Shown piece after piece: positions 15,887 to 24,589 of a stretch of 64,000 bases of DNA. The notes under the pieces are model-generated. The model ran no database searches, had not been told where the DNA came from, and saw nothing but the letters and a program-made list of their open reading frames with translations. Every line of letters starts with the position of its first letter. Positions within the stretch are counted from its first letter, which is position 1. Where the stretch lies: positions 1 through 64,000 of the forward strand of contig NZ_VCRN01000018.1 of the NCBI RefSeq assembly GCF_009849585.1, given 5' to 3'. The DNA is from Bacillus sp. ZZV12-4809 (GTDB lineage: Bacteria; Bacillota; Bacilli; Bacillales; Cytobacillaceae). A program made the position numbers and the translations under genes.

Positions 15887-16335
15887 GCATAACACCACCT
15901 AAAAATAGTGTGCTTGAATGAATGATTTTTTATACAAAAGTGTTTCCTTTTTATATATTTTTTCAAAAAAATTTTTCCTGATTCATTCGTGTTTCTACCT
16001 ATTTAATAAGAATGGATAAATCCTTTACTGATAAGGGTTGGAAGAATGCACAGACTTTCTTTTTAGGTTATAATTTGTTCTGAGGTGTATGAGCGGATAG
16101 TAATATGACTATGGCATGTCAAGCTTGCCTGCCTGGCTGGATAATATGGGGGAAGGTGGAAAAACTTTTATTAAGCGCTTTCTAATTGCAGAAACAGACT
16201 TATACATACTGCGGAAGAAAAATACAATTTTCCAAATTTCCCGAACTGTTAGATGCCACATATAGCTGCTTCATCAAGCTGCCTAATAGGATACTTTGTT
16301 GAATAACTCGCAATTAATTTAAAGGGGGTAATGTT
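15887..16335 (+). promoter_or_regulatory. Gene-free leader of the mrp operon
   Basis: 449 bp without a credible gene. TATAAT at 16069-16074 is a possible -10 with a poor -35. The 3' part can form local hairpins: GGAA/TTTCC near 16213-16233 and CTGTTAG/CTAATAG (16246-16252 with 16283-16289) enclosing AGCT/AGCT. If transcribed from near 16080, the untranslated leader would be about 250 nt, long for a bacillus. No known riboswitch motif was recognised. Confidence 0.4.
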
Positions 16336-18738
16336 TTGTCTTTGCTTCACCTGGCAATAATTTCACCATTTTTGCTTGCCATCCTTGTGCCTATTGCGTA
16401 CAAGCTGTTCAGGCAGATACATACAGGTTGGTTTGTACTTCCTCTGCCAATCCTTTTATTCAGTTATTTTATTTCTTATTTATCCATCACCTCCGATCAG
16501 CAGTCCGTCACTGAATCTTTTTCATGGATACCCGCTCTTGGGATAGATTTCACGGCAAAAGTGGACGGCCTTGGTTTGCTTTTTGCCTTGCTGATAACAG
16601 GAATAGGATCACTGGTTGTTCTGTATTCCATCTATTACCTGGATAAAAACAAAGAAAAACTGAACACCTTTTATGTGTACTTGCTTCTATTTATGGGTGC
16701 TATGCTTGGGGTTGTCCTGTCTGATAACCTGATTGTGCTATATACCTTCTGGGAATTCACAAGTTTTTCTTCATTCCTGTTAATCGGGTATTGGTACCAC
16801 AGAGAGAAATCAAGATACGGCGCACAGAAGTCGATGATCATCACGGTTTTCGGCGGTCTTTCTATGCTCGGAGGCATCATCCTGCTTTATTTAATGACAG
16901 GCACTTTCAGCATTTCGGAAATTATCGCTGGATCAGATGAAATATTTTCACATTCATTATTCGTTCCTGCTTTACTTTGCTTTTTGCTTGGGGCTTTTAC
17001 CAAGTCCGCGCAATTTCCATTTCACATCTGGCTGCCGGATGCCATGGAAGCTCCAACACCTGTCAGTGCATATTTGCACTCGGCAACGATGGTTAAGGCA
17101 GGCATCTATTTAGTAGCACGTATGAGTCCGGTTTTTGCCGAGCACTCGCTCTGGCTCTGGCTCATTGCAGGATTTGGGATTACAACGTTATTTTTGGGTT
17201 CATTTTCAGCTGTCAAACAGACTGACCTTAAAGCCATCCTGGCTTTCTCAACAGTCAGCCAGTTGGGGATGATCATGTCCCTTCTCGGCATTGGTGCTGC
17301 AGCGCTTCACTTTGAAACAGTAGAAGACAGTTATTTTACGGTTGCCACTACAGCTGCAGTTTTTCATTTGATCAACCATGCCACCTTTAAAGGAAGTCTC
17401 TTCATGGTAGCTGGAATTGTAGATCATGAAACCGGAACACGAGATATCCGCAAACTTGGCGGTCTGATGAACTTTATGCCGATTACCTTTACTTTGGCGA
17501 TCATCGGAACATTTTCCATGGCAGGGCTTCCGCCTTTCAATGGGTTCTTAAGTAAGGAAATGTTCTTTACAGGAATGGTCCGCGTTCTGGAAATGGATAT
17601 TTTCAATTTGGATACATGGGGACTCTTGTTCCCGGTTTTTGCCTGGGTGGCAAGTGTATTTACGTTTATTTACAGCATGGTTCTTGTATTCAGGACATTC
17701 ACAGGCAAGTTCCAGCCTGAACAATTAGAAAAGAAACCGCACGAAGCCCCATTCGGGATGCTCATATCTCCTATCATCCTGGCTTCACTAGTGATCATTA
17801 TCGGTTTCTTCCCTAATATTATTTCTAACACGCTTATTTCCCCTGCGCAGGCCGCCATTATGCCTGTTGAAGGGTATAAGTATGATACTCATATATACTT
17901 CTGGCACGGATTTACGCCTGAGCTGTTCATGACTTTGGGTGTTATAACATTGGGCGTTCTACTCTTTATCTCTCTGCCGAAGTGGAGAAGAGTATATGAT
18001 TTATTCCCTGAAAAATTGGCTCTAAATCGCTTCTATGACAGCGGCCTGTCAGGGATTCAGCGGGGCGCATACAGGTTTACCAAATGGTACATGAATGGCT
18101 CTATCAGAAACTATTTAGTTTATATATTTACTTTCTTTATCATTACATTGCTGTCCGTCTTATTCATGAAGGATGCATTTAAATTTAATGCGAGTAATGT
18201 TTCTGCCATCAGATTCTCAGAAATTGTGCTTGCTCTCGTGATCGCAGTTGGATCGATTACGATATTGTTTGTGAAATCAAGATTAACATCCATTATTTTA
18301 TTGGGTGCAGTCGGCTATACAGTTGCGCTATTCTTTGTTATTTTCCGTGCGCCGGATCTGGCTTTGACACAGCTTGTCATAGAAACGATTTCAGTTGCGT
18401 TATTCCTGCTGTGTTTCTACCATCTGCCACAGATTAAAGATGAAGAAAGAATGCCGTTTAAAGCAACCAATGCAGTCATCTCCATTGGTGTTGGGCTGGT
18501 CGTAACTTTAATTGCTTTTTCAGCTTACAGTAATAAATCACCTAATTCGATTGCACAGTATTATATTGAAAACACCTATGAAAAAGCTGCCGGCAAAAAC
18601 ATGGTAAACGTTATTCTCGTGGACTTCCGCGGATTTGACACAATGTTTGAAATAACGGTACTTGCCATAGCGGCTCTGGGGATATTCGGAATGATCAAGC
18701 TTCGTCTGGGGGGAGGAAAGAAAAATGAAAACAAATGA
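16336..18738 (+). CDS. mrpA: Mrp Na+/H+ antiporter subunit A
   Basis: 800 residues and about 20 membrane segments. The N-terminal two thirds are NuoL-like (MGAMLGVVLSDNLIVLYTFWE, KSAQFPFHIWLPDAMEAPTPVSAYLHSATMVKAG, LAFSTVSQLG). The C-terminal part carries the MrpA/MrpB-like region (FFVIFRAPDLALTQLVIETISVALFLL). It is the proton-path subunit of the seven-part Mrp complex, which expels Na+ for H+ and supports alkaline and salt tolerance. TTG 16336 is the start, 7 bases after AAAGGGGG; the nearby ATG is out of frame. First gene of mrpABCDEFG, overlapping mrpB. Confidence 0.97.
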   Translation: MSLLHLAIISPFLLAILVPIAYKLFRQIHTGWFVLPLPILLFSYFISYLSITSDQQSVTESFSWIPALGIDFTAKVDGLGLLFALLITGIGSLVVLYSIYYLDKNKEKLNTFYVYLLLFMGAMLGVVLSDNLIVLYTFWEFTSFSSFLLIGYWYHREKSRYGAQKSMIITVFGGLSMLGGIILLYLMTGTFSISEIIAGSDEIFSHSLFVPALLCFLLGAFTKSAQFPFHIWLPDAMEAPTPVSAYLHSATMVKAGIYLVARMSPVFAEHSLWLWLIAGFGITTLFLGSFSAVKQTDLKAILAFSTVSQLGMIMSLLGIGAAALHFETVEDSYFTVATTAAVFHLINHATFKGSLFMVAGIVDHETGTRDIRKLGGLMNFMPITFTLAIIGTFSMAGLPPFNGFLSKEMFFTGMVRVLEMDIFNLDTWGLLFPVFAWVASVFTFIYSMVLVFRTFTGKFQPEQLEKKPHEAPFGMLISPIILASLVIIIGFFPNIISNTLISPAQAAIMPVEGYKYDTHIYFWHGFTPELFMTLGVITLGVLLFISLPKWRRVYDLFPEKLALNRFYDSGLSGIQRGAYRFTKWYMNGSIRNYLVYIFTFFIITLLSVLFMKDAFKFNASNVSAIRFSEIVLALVIAVGSITILFVKSRLTSIILLGAVGYTVALFFVIFRAPDLALTQLVIETISVALFLLCFYHLPQIKDEERMPFKATNAVISIGVGLVVTLIAFSAYSNKSPNSIAQYYIENTYEKAAGKNMVNVILVDFRGFDTMFEITVLAIAALGIFGMIKLRLGGGKKNENK

Positions 18739-19147
18739 CATTATTCTGCAAACAGCCACTAAAGTTGTTTTGTTTATCATCGTTCTTTTCTCTGTATATA
18801 TTTTCTTTGCCGGTCACTATACACCAGGCGGCGGTTTCGTAGGAGGCCTGCTAACATCAGGGGCACTCATTTTACTCTTGTTGGCCTTCGATATGAAGAC
18901 AGTTGAAAAGACACTGCCTGTTAATTACATGTATATGATTGCAGTCGGCCTCCTCTTTGCAATCGGAACGGGAGCAGGTGCGCTGCTCTTCAATGTTCCA
19001 TTTTTAACACATGCATTTACAGGTGTAGACCTTCCAATTCTGGGACACTTATCACTTCATACCGCAGCACTGTTTGATCTCGGTGTTTTTCTGGTTGTTG
19101 TAGGTGTGACAATGATCATAATCAAAACGATAGGGGAGGATGACTAA
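18725..19147 (+). CDS. mrpB: Mrp antiporter subunit B
   Basis: 140 residues with four membrane segments ([68 protein letters not shown]) and the family motif [13 protein letters not shown]. It overlaps mrpA by 14 bases and has its own GGAGG-type site. Its stop shares one base with the mrpC start (TAATG). Required for complex assembly and Na+ efflux in studied bacilli. Confidence 0.96.
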   Translation: MKTNDIILQTATKVVLFIIVLFSVYIFFAGHYTPGGGFVGGLLTSGALILLLLAFDMKTVEKTLPVNYMYMIAVGLLFAIGTGAGALLFNVPFLTHAFTGVDLPILGHLSLHTAALFDLGVFLVVVGVTMIIIKTIGEDD

Positions 19148-19497
19148 TGGAAATATTAATGTCCGTTGTTGTTGGAATTCTTTTTATGTCAGCCACCTAT
19201 TTAATGCTTTCAAAAAGCCTGCTTCGCATCATTGTTGGAACTGCGATATTAAGTCATGGCGCCCATTTGCTCATCTTAACAATGGGGGGTCTTAAAAAAG
19301 GTGCTGCACCGCTTCTCGGTGAGGCTGCAAGCTCCTATACAGACCCGCTTCCGCAGGCATTAATCTTAACTGCAATAGTAATCGCATTTGGTGTAACGGC
19401 CTTTTTCCTAGTATTGGCATACCGGGCTTATCAGGAACTTGGTACAGATAATATGGACAAATTGAGAGGAAATGAAGGAAATGAAGGAAATGATTAA
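19147..19497 (+). CDS. mrpC: Mrp antiporter subunit C (NuoK-like)
   Basis: 116 residues with three membrane segments, NuoK-like ([55 protein letters not shown]). The C-terminus GNEGNEGND is written by a 9-bp triplet repeat that also holds candidate mrpD starts. Coupled to mrpB by a one-base overlap and to mrpD by an 8-base overlap. Confidence 0.96.
   Translation: MEILMSVVVGILFMSATYLMLSKSLLRIIVGTAILSHGAHLLILTMGGLKKGAAPLLGEAASSYTDPLPQALILTAIVIAFGVTAFFLVLAYRAYQELGTDNMDKLRGNEGNEGND
19466..19492 (+). repeat. 9-bp direct repeat, three copies, at the mrpC/mrpD junction
   Basis: GGAAATGAA is repeated in tandem. Each copy supplies an AAGGA/ATG pair, so the stretch serves as mrpC C-terminus, ribosome site and mrpD start region at once. 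Confidence 0.85.
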
Positions 19498-20983
19498 CTT
19501 TTTGATACTGCCGATTTTAATTCCCTTAGTAACGGGAGTCCTTCTAATCTTCGCTGCCAAGTATATCAAGCTGCAAAGGTGGATTGCAGGCCTTTCAGCG
19601 TTGATAACTGTAATTGTATCGGTGTTATTAGTTCAAAAGGTCAATAACGATGGGATTCAGACATTGAACTTATCTAATTGGGAAGCGCCTTTCGGAATTA
19701 CACTTGTTTCTGATATGGTTTCCGCCTTACTTGTATTAACTACCAGTATCATTGCATTGGCATGTGTAATCTATTCATTTCGCGGAATAGATGAAGGCAG
19801 GGAAAAATTCTATTTCTACTCAGCTGTCAACTTTTTGATCGTTGGCGTAAATGGAGCATTTACAACCGGCGATATTTTTAACCTTTTTGTATTCTTTGAA
19901 GTAATGCTAATGTCTTCTTATGTGCTAATTGTAATTGGGGGCACGAAAATCCAGTTGAGGGAATCCATTAAATATCTGCTCGTGAATGTCATTTCTTCAG
20001 CATTATTTGTAATTGCTGTAGCATACTTATATTCCGTTGTGGGAACGCTCAACATGGCCCATATTTCCGTTCGGATCAGTGAGATCAGTGAAATGGGACA
20101 GCCTGGCATCATTACTGTTATTGCCGTTCTATTTCTGATCGTTTTTGGTCTGAAAGGGGCAATTTTCCCTCTATTCTTTTGGCTGCCAGGGTCATATTAT
20201 GCACCGCCGGCACCTGTTCTTGCACTATTCGGTGCCCTGCTCACAAAAGTGGGGGTTTATTCAATAGCCAGGACATATACTTTATTCTTTTACCAGGATG
20301 GAGGCTTTACTCAGCAGCTTTTAACCATTCTGGCGGTAATTAGCATCATTTTTGGTGTCATTGGGGCAATCGCCTATTGGGATATTAAGAAAATTGTCAT
20401 TTACAATATCATAGTAGCTGTTGGAGTCATTCTCTTTGGCATTTCAGCTATGACCCCGGATTCTCTTACAGGTGCAATGTTTTACCTGATACATGATATG
20501 AACATTAAAGCATCACTGTTTTTACTTGTTGGTATCGCAGCAGCTATAACAGGAACGAGTAATTTAAGAAAAATCAGCGGGTTAATAAAGCGTTATCCCG
20601 GATTGGGCTGGACTTTTTTCATTGCCGCTCTTTCACTATCGGGTATTCCCCCGCTAAGCGGTTTTGTCGGCAAGCTCTTGATTATTAAAGGGGGATTCGA
20701 GTCTGAGCATTACTGGGGTGCAGGGATTGTGTTAATATCCAGTCTACTTGTCCTTTTCTCCATCATGAAAATTTTTATCAATGGTTTTTGGGGAACCCCT
20801 CGTGATTACGAAGGCGCAGATCAAATACCTGTCAAGAGCATGATGATTGCTCCGGTGATCCTTGTTGCTTTTGCCGTCTTTTACGGAGTCGGCTCTGAAT
20901 TCGTATATCCGTATATCTCTCAGGCTGCTGAAACGCTTGCCAATCCAAGTATTTATATAGACGCAGTCTTAAAGGAGTACTGA
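19490..20983 (+). CDS. mrpD: Mrp antiporter subunit D (NuoN/NuoM-like)
   Basis: 497 residues and about 14 membrane segments, with [56 protein letters not shown] and [13 protein letters not shown]. Homologous to proton-pumping subunits of complex I. Three in-frame ATGs (19472, 19481, 19490) exist; the last gives [10 protein letters not shown], which aligns with the start of B. subtilis MrpD, and has AAGGAA 9 bases upstream. The gene ends 2 bases before mrpE. Confidence 0.96.
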   Translation: MINFLILPILIPLVTGVLLIFAAKYIKLQRWIAGLSALITVIVSVLLVQKVNNDGIQTLNLSNWEAPFGITLVSDMVSALLVLTTSIIALACVIYSFRGIDEGREKFYFYSAVNFLIVGVNGAFTTGDIFNLFVFFEVMLMSSYVLIVIGGTKIQLRESIKYLLVNVISSALFVIAVAYLYSVVGTLNMAHISVRISEISEMGQPGIITVIAVLFLIVFGLKGAIFPLFFWLPGSYYAPPAPVLALFGALLTKVGVYSIARTYTLFFYQDGGFTQQLLTILAVISIIFGVIGAIAYWDIKKIVIYNIIVAVGVILFGISAMTPDSLTGAMFYLIHDMNIKASLFLLVGIAAAITGTSNLRKISGLIKRYPGLGWTFFIAALSLSGIPPLSGFVGKLLIIKGGFESEHYWGAGIVLISSLLVLFSIMKIFINGFWGTPRDYEGADQIPVKSMMIAPVILVAFAVFYGVGSEFVYPYISQAAETLANPSIYIDAVLKEY

Positions 20984-20985
20984 GT

Positions 20986-21462
20986 ATGGCATTTCAAATT
21001 TTATTAAATATGTTCCTTGGATTTATGTGGATGTTCTTAACAACAACCTACGATCCGGTAGCCTTCTTGAAGGGTTATCTTTTCGGCCTGCTCATTATTT
21101 TTGTATTCAGGCGGTTCTTTACCTCCCGCTTTTATCTGCATCGTGTGATCGCAGTAATCAATTTATTGCTGATCTTTATTAAAGAACTGATTCTAGCAAA
21201 TATAGCGGTATTAAAGGTTGTTCTTAAACCAAAGCTTGATATGAAGCCGGGCATTTTCGCGTTCCCGACTGTTTTAGAAAAAGATTGGGAAATAACTGTT
21301 CTGGCAAACCTGATTACCCTGACCCCGGGAACCTTAACCATTTCTGTTTCCGACGACAATAAAATATTGTACGTGCATGCAATGGATATGGGTGAAGTAC
21401 AGGACGAAATTGAATCCATTAAAAATTCTTTCGAGAAAGCAATTATGGAGGTGAGCCGATAA
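20986..21462 (+). CDS. mrpE: Mrp antiporter subunit E
   Basis: 158 residues. Membrane segments lie in the first 70 residues and a cytosolic domain follows (NLITLTPGTLTISVSDDNKILYVHAMD, the MrpE signature). The ribosome site AAAGGAG lies in the end of mrpD. Its stop shares a base with the mrpF start. Confidence 0.96.
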   Translation: MAFQILLNMFLGFMWMFLTTTYDPVAFLKGYLFGLLIIFVFRRFFTSRFYLHRVIAVINLLLIFIKELILANIAVLKVVLKPKLDMKPGIFAFPTVLEKDWEITVLANLITLTPGTLTISVSDDNKILYVHAMDMGEVQDEIESIKNSFEKAIMEVSR

Positions 21463-21746
21463 TGATCCAGACCATTGTAATGATCGCCATTCTGTGTATA
21501 TCAATCGCCACACTGGCTTTAATATACAGAGTGATCAAAGGCCCCACCACCCCTGACAGGGTTGTAGCATTGGATGCAATTGGAATTAACCTGGTTTCTA
21601 TCGTGGCACTCACTTCGATTGCGCTAAATACTAACGCCTACTTGGAGGTCATCCTTCTGCTTGGAATTCTCGCTTTCATCGGAACTGTGGCCTTCTCTAA
21701 ATATTTGGAGAAGGGGGTTATCATAGAACATGACAGAGATCGCTAA
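21462..21746 (+). CDS. mrpF: Mrp antiporter subunit F
   Basis: 94 residues with three membrane segments and the motif RVIKGPTTPDRVVALDAIG. GGAGGTGA in mrpE serves as its ribosome site, and it overlaps mrpG by 17 bases. Part of the membrane complex with MrpE and MrpG. Confidence 0.96.
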   Translation: MIQTIVMIAILCISIATLALIYRVIKGPTTPDRVVALDAIGINLVSIVALTSIALNTNAYLEVILLLGILAFIGTVAFSKYLEKGVIIEHDRDR

Positions 21747-22098
21747 TTTCTTTATTATCGTGTTTGTTCTGTTAGGTGCCTTCTTTAGCCTAGTTGCAGC
21801 TTTCGGTGTTATCAGGCTGCCTGATGTTTATACGAGAAACCATGCTGCTTCAAAATCTGCAACACTCGGTGTTTTATGCGTTCTTTTAGGAACATTGCTT
21901 TTCTTTTATTTTAAGGATGGCTACTTTAATTCAAGGGTCGTACTGGGGATTATTTTTATCTTCATGACTTCCCCCATTGCTGGCCATTTAATCGGACGTG
22001 CAGCATATAATTCCGGAGTCAAGCTATGGGATCAAAGCGTCAGGGATGACCTAAAAAATGACACTAATGGAAAAGAATCTGCCGGTAAAGGCCAATAA
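21730..22098 (+). CDS. mrpG: Mrp antiporter subunit G
   Basis: 122 residues with three membrane segments and the motif VIRLPDVYTRNHAASKSATLGV. It is the last gene of the operon; ATG 21730 lies inside mrpF behind GGAGAAGGGGG. The charged tail extends about 20 residues past the last segment. A terminator follows. Confidence 0.96.
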   Translation: MTEIANFFIIVFVLLGAFFSLVAAFGVIRLPDVYTRNHAASKSATLGVLCVLLGTLLFFYFKDGYFNSRVVLGIIFIFMTSPIAGHLIGRAAYNSGVKLWDQSVRDDLKNDTNGKESAGKGQ

Positions 22099-22102
22099 AT
22101 AG

Positions 22103-22139
22103 AAACCCACGGGAAACTTTTCACTCCTGTGGGTTTTTT
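22103..22139 (+). terminator. Terminator of the mrp operon
   Basis: AAACCCAC...GTGGGTTTTTTG, starting 5 bases after the mrpG stop. Confidence 0.85.
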
Positions 22140-22145
22140 GTACGT

Positions 22146-22529
22146 TTATTTTCTTTTAATTACTGCCATTGTACATCTTGAGGTGCATATCAGCTTGTCA
22201 TTCTCATCCATTATTTTAATATCCCAAACCATTGTGGTTCTTCCCTGATGCAGCACTGTTGCGACAGCCGTCACAATTCCATCCTTTTTAGCACGTACAT
22301 GGTTAGCATTAATCTCAAGCCCTGCAACAGATTCCGTTTCTTTATCGCAAAGTTCAAATGCTCCTATGCTTGCAACAGTTTCCGCAAGGGCGACAGATGC
22401 CCCTCCATGCAGGAGGCCAAACGGCTGGCGGGTGCGTTCATCAACAGGCATGGTGGCAACTACTCGTCCCTTTTCAAGTGACACGATTTCCATTCCAAGT
22501 GTTTCAATTAAGGTATCTTTCAACTCCAT
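22146..22529 (-). CDS. yuxO: Hotdog-fold thioesterase YuxO
   Basis: 127 residues of the PaaI/MenI-type hotdog family: RQPFGLLHGGASVALAETVASIGA (catalytic Glu and His-Gly-Gly), GLEINANHVRAKKDG, GRTTMVWDIKI. It probably hydrolyses acyl- or aryl-CoA, for example in menaquinone synthesis. ATG 22529 follows GAGAGGGGAT; a longer in-frame start upstream has no support. In B. subtilis comA follows yuxO; here it is followed by unrelated small genes. Confidence 0.88.
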   Translation of the reverse strand: MELKDTLIETLGMEIVSLEKGRVVATMPVDERTRQPFGLLHGGASVALAETVASIGAFELCDKETESVAGLEINANHVRAKKDGIVTAVATVLHQGRTTMVWDIKIMDENDKLICTSRCTMAVIKRK

Positions 22530-22636
22530 TTCCTTATCCCCTCTCCATATGTAAAATGTTGTCATACTATACTCCATTATATAAGAACAAACTATGTATG
22601 TCCTGTAGGACAAGCATAAAAAAAGAGGTGACCGCC

Positions 22637-22819
22637 ATGAATCGTGTACGCGAAGGATTAATTCCAACTGTTCTCGGCACCGCTGTTACTGCGGCTGGAT
22701 ATGCAATGAAACAAAACCGCAGAGCTAACAATATGTTATCAGATACCATCGTTGGTTTCGGGCTCGCCCATATTGTACTTGGAGCTATTGACCTGGTAGA
22801 GCACCGCAATCAGTATTAG
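22637..22819 (+). CDS. Small conserved-looking protein, unknown
   Basis: 60 residues: RVREGLIPTVLGTAVTAAGYAMKQNRRA, a weakly hydrophobic helix, then IVGFGLAHIVLGAIDLVEHR, a second one. I recall similar small proteins in bacilli with uninformative names. ATG 22637 follows AGAGGTGACC. An open frame extends 280 bases upstream through the yuxO promoter region, but that part has no ribosome site and is antisense to yuxO. Confidence 0.6.
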   Translation: MNRVREGLIPTVLGTAVTAAGYAMKQNRRANNMLSDTIVGFGLAHIVLGAIDLVEHRNQY

Positions 22820-22847
22820 AAAACATTTGACGATTTACTAAAAGTAT

Positions 22848-22874
22848 AAAAAGGCAGCACCCGGCTGCCTTTTT
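22848..22874. terminator. Bidirectional terminator
   Basis: AAAAAGGCAGC/GCTGCCTTTTT with a 5-base loop, between the convergent 22637 and dedA genes. Confidence 0.9.
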
Positions 22875-22877
22875 ATA

Positions 22878-23501
22878 TTAAAGTCCCATCCCCTGATCAT
22901 GGAGCTTTTTCTGCTTCTTCGCCCGTTTTCTTCTGGCAAAACGAAATATGAGGAAAATCGCTGCAAAGCCTGCCAGGCCAAGCAGTATTTCTTTTTCATG
23001 TTTGATGATGGTGTCAATATGGTCTCCAAATACATAGCCGATCGTGAAGGCTATAGAGAGCCATATCAGTGCGCCACTGTATGCAAATAAAGTGAATTTT
23101 TTAAATGGCAATTTACTGAAGCCGTATAAAAAGGGGAGGAAATTTCGGATACCCGGAACAAAATAACTGAAGGAGAGGGAAAAGGCATGATACTTTTCCA
23201 TTAGTTTTAAAGAAGAATCAATCGTTTTAGACATCCTTTTGCTTTTATGAAAGTACTTTAGCAAAGGCCTTCCAATCAAACGCCCGATGGTATAACAGGT
23301 TGTCAGTGCCGCCAGAATTCCAAAATATATGACAATGAATGCAAGCAAAGGGTGCAGCGTTTTTAAGGAGGAAGAAAGACCAACAGTCATAACAATCAAT
23401 TCATTTGGAACAGGAAAAATAAAAACCCCTACCCAAAGCCAAAGAAACAGCCCCAAATATCCGTTATTTTCAATGATTTCCAAAATCAATTCAAGTTCCA
23501 T
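22878..23501 (-). CDS. DedA-family membrane protein
   Basis: 207 residues with about five membrane or re-entrant segments and the DedA/SNARE-associated motifs: VGVFIFPVPNELIVMTVG, FSYFVPGIRNFLPFLYGFSKLPFKKF, YSGALIWLSIAFTIGYVFGDH. DedA proteins act as lipid scramblases or flippases (undecaprenyl phosphate or phosphatidylethanolamine, depending on member). ATG 23501 follows TAGGAGG; the upstream in-frame ATG lies before that site. The tail is basic (RKRAKKQKK). Confidence 0.88.
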   Translation of the reverse strand: MELELILEIIENNGYLGLFLWLWVGVFIFPVPNELIVMTVGLSSSLKTLHPLLAFIVIYFGILAALTTCYTIGRLIGRPLLKYFHKSKRMSKTIDSSLKLMEKYHAFSLSFSYFVPGIRNFLPFLYGFSKLPFKKFTLFAYSGALIWLSIAFTIGYVFGDHIDTIIKHEKEILLGLAGFAAIFLIFRFARRKRAKKQKKLHDQGMGL

Positions 23502-23725
23502 CCGGGGCCTCCTATCTATGTATGCAACGCACACTTATTTACCACACTAATATATTCTCCATTCCCTTCTTTTACCCCTTTTATAATAATATCAATCCTT
23601 ATTAAATTCTCTTGTTGAAGCCTAACTGTTGCGGAAGGCAATTTTGTTCCTTCATAGGAATAGCTTTGTTTTCATATAATGGAAATGCGTGCATTTATTA
23701 CTAACCGAAAGGGGCAGAAAACCGG

Positions 23726-24142
23726 ATGTACCCCTACTATTATTTTCGCTACCCGAAGCCCGGATATAACCCTCAGCTTCAAAGCTGCTGGAATTATCCG
23801 CAGGCCTATCAGTCTTATTATCACCCTGTGCATTTCTATAGGACCTTACCGGCAGTTGATCCGCAAATGTTCATGAGCTCTGCCAAAAAAATGGAGGTCC
23901 TCATGAAGGATGCCAGCATATTACTTGTAAAAATGGCAGAGTCAAGAAAGTATTCTTATGATTTGATGGCAGCAGCTCAGCAGTCCAATAAACCTGCGGT
24001 CGAAAACCTTCTGAAATCAACAGGCATCTCGCGGGTTCCTTCTGTTTCCTATACACCCGACGGGCTAAGACTTCATTTCGAATCAGACAAAGATGATCCC
24101 CAGAAATGCTGTGATTTAACACTAAAGCTGAGATGGATGTAA
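23726..24142 (+). CDS. yuzC: YuzC-like protein
   Basis: 138 residues. A Tyr/Pro/His-rich start is followed by a helical part (SAKKMEVLMKDASILLVKMAESRKYSYDLMAAAQQSN) and a conserved C-terminal beta part (RVPSVSYTPDGLRLHFES..CCDLTLKLRW). It fits YuzC, which follows degQ in B. subtilis, and its position a little after yuxO agrees. The Tyr-rich head is reminiscent of spore coat proteins (inference). ATG 23726 has AAAGGGG upstream. Confidence 0.65.
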   Translation: MYPYYYFRYPKPGYNPQLQSCWNYPQAYQSYYHPVHFYRTLPAVDPQMFMSSAKKMEVLMKDASILLVKMAESRKYSYDLMAAAQQSNKPAVENLLKSTGISRVPSVSYTPDGLRLHFESDKDDPQKCCDLTLKLRWM

Positions 24143-24179
24143 ATAAAAAAGCCCTCAATCAAGAGAGCTTCTCACCTAT

Positions 24180-24434
24180 CTAACGGTAATAAGGGTTGCC
24201 ATATGGGCCATAGCCTGGATATCCGCCACCGCCATAAGGAGCATATGGCGTTCCTGGTGGCGCTCCTGGCGGTCCATAGAAAGGCGGCGGGGGACCGTAG
24301 AAAGGACGCGGTGCAAATAAAGCTGCTCCCAGCCCGCCTCCCAGAAAACCGCCGATCAAGCCGCCGACAAAAGGAGCTCCTAAAAAGAAAAACCTTTCAT
24401 TCCCGTTTCTATATGGGCCTCTATAATAATACAT
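24180..24434 (-). CDS. Small Gly/Pro/Tyr-rich membrane protein
   Basis: 84 residues. A hydrophobic Gly-rich helix (FFFLGAPFVGGLIGGFLGGGLGAALF) is followed by a tail made almost only of Pro, Gly, Tyr and Ala (FYGPPPPFYGPPGAPPGTPY). Such composition is common for spore-surface or cell-envelope proteins, but I cannot assign a family. The start has a strong AAGGAGG site. Confidence 0.65.
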   Translation of the reverse strand: MYYYRGPYRNGNERFFFLGAPFVGGLIGGFLGGGLGAALFAPRPFYGPPPPFYGPPGAPPGTPYAPYGGGGYPGYGPYGNPYYR

Positions 24435-24504
24435 GCAGGGTAACCTCCTTCATTTTCAATCCCTTCTCTATTTAATATGCAGATGTCCCCATTTTGAGTG
24501 GGCG

Positions 24505-24545
24505 ACTAGAAAAGCGGAAGCACCATGCTCACCTCCCAGCACGAA
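24505..24545 (+). repeat. Type A interspersed repeat, left-end fragment
   Basis: CTAGAAAAGCGGAAGCACC... resembles the AAGAAAAGCGCAAGCGC left ends at 54722 and 60190. Confidence 0.5.
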
Positions 24546-24547
24546 AC

Positions 24548-24585
24548 AAAAAATCCCCTGTGCCTTTTGGGCAAGGGGATTTTTG
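24548..24585 (-). terminator. Terminator of ald
   Basis: AAAAATCCCCT/AGGGGATTTTT arms with a 14-base loop; on the minus strand a T-run follows. Confidence 0.8.
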
Positions 24586-24589
24586 TATA

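Noticed and set aside
16176-16192. cre-like TTAAGCGCTTTCT upstream of mrpA
   Set aside because: Three mismatches to TGNAANCGNWNNCA, including the invariant ends.
22358-22636. N-terminal extension of the 60-residue protein frame
   Set aside because: Runs antisense through yuxO and has no ribosome site; AGAGGTGACC places the start at 22637.
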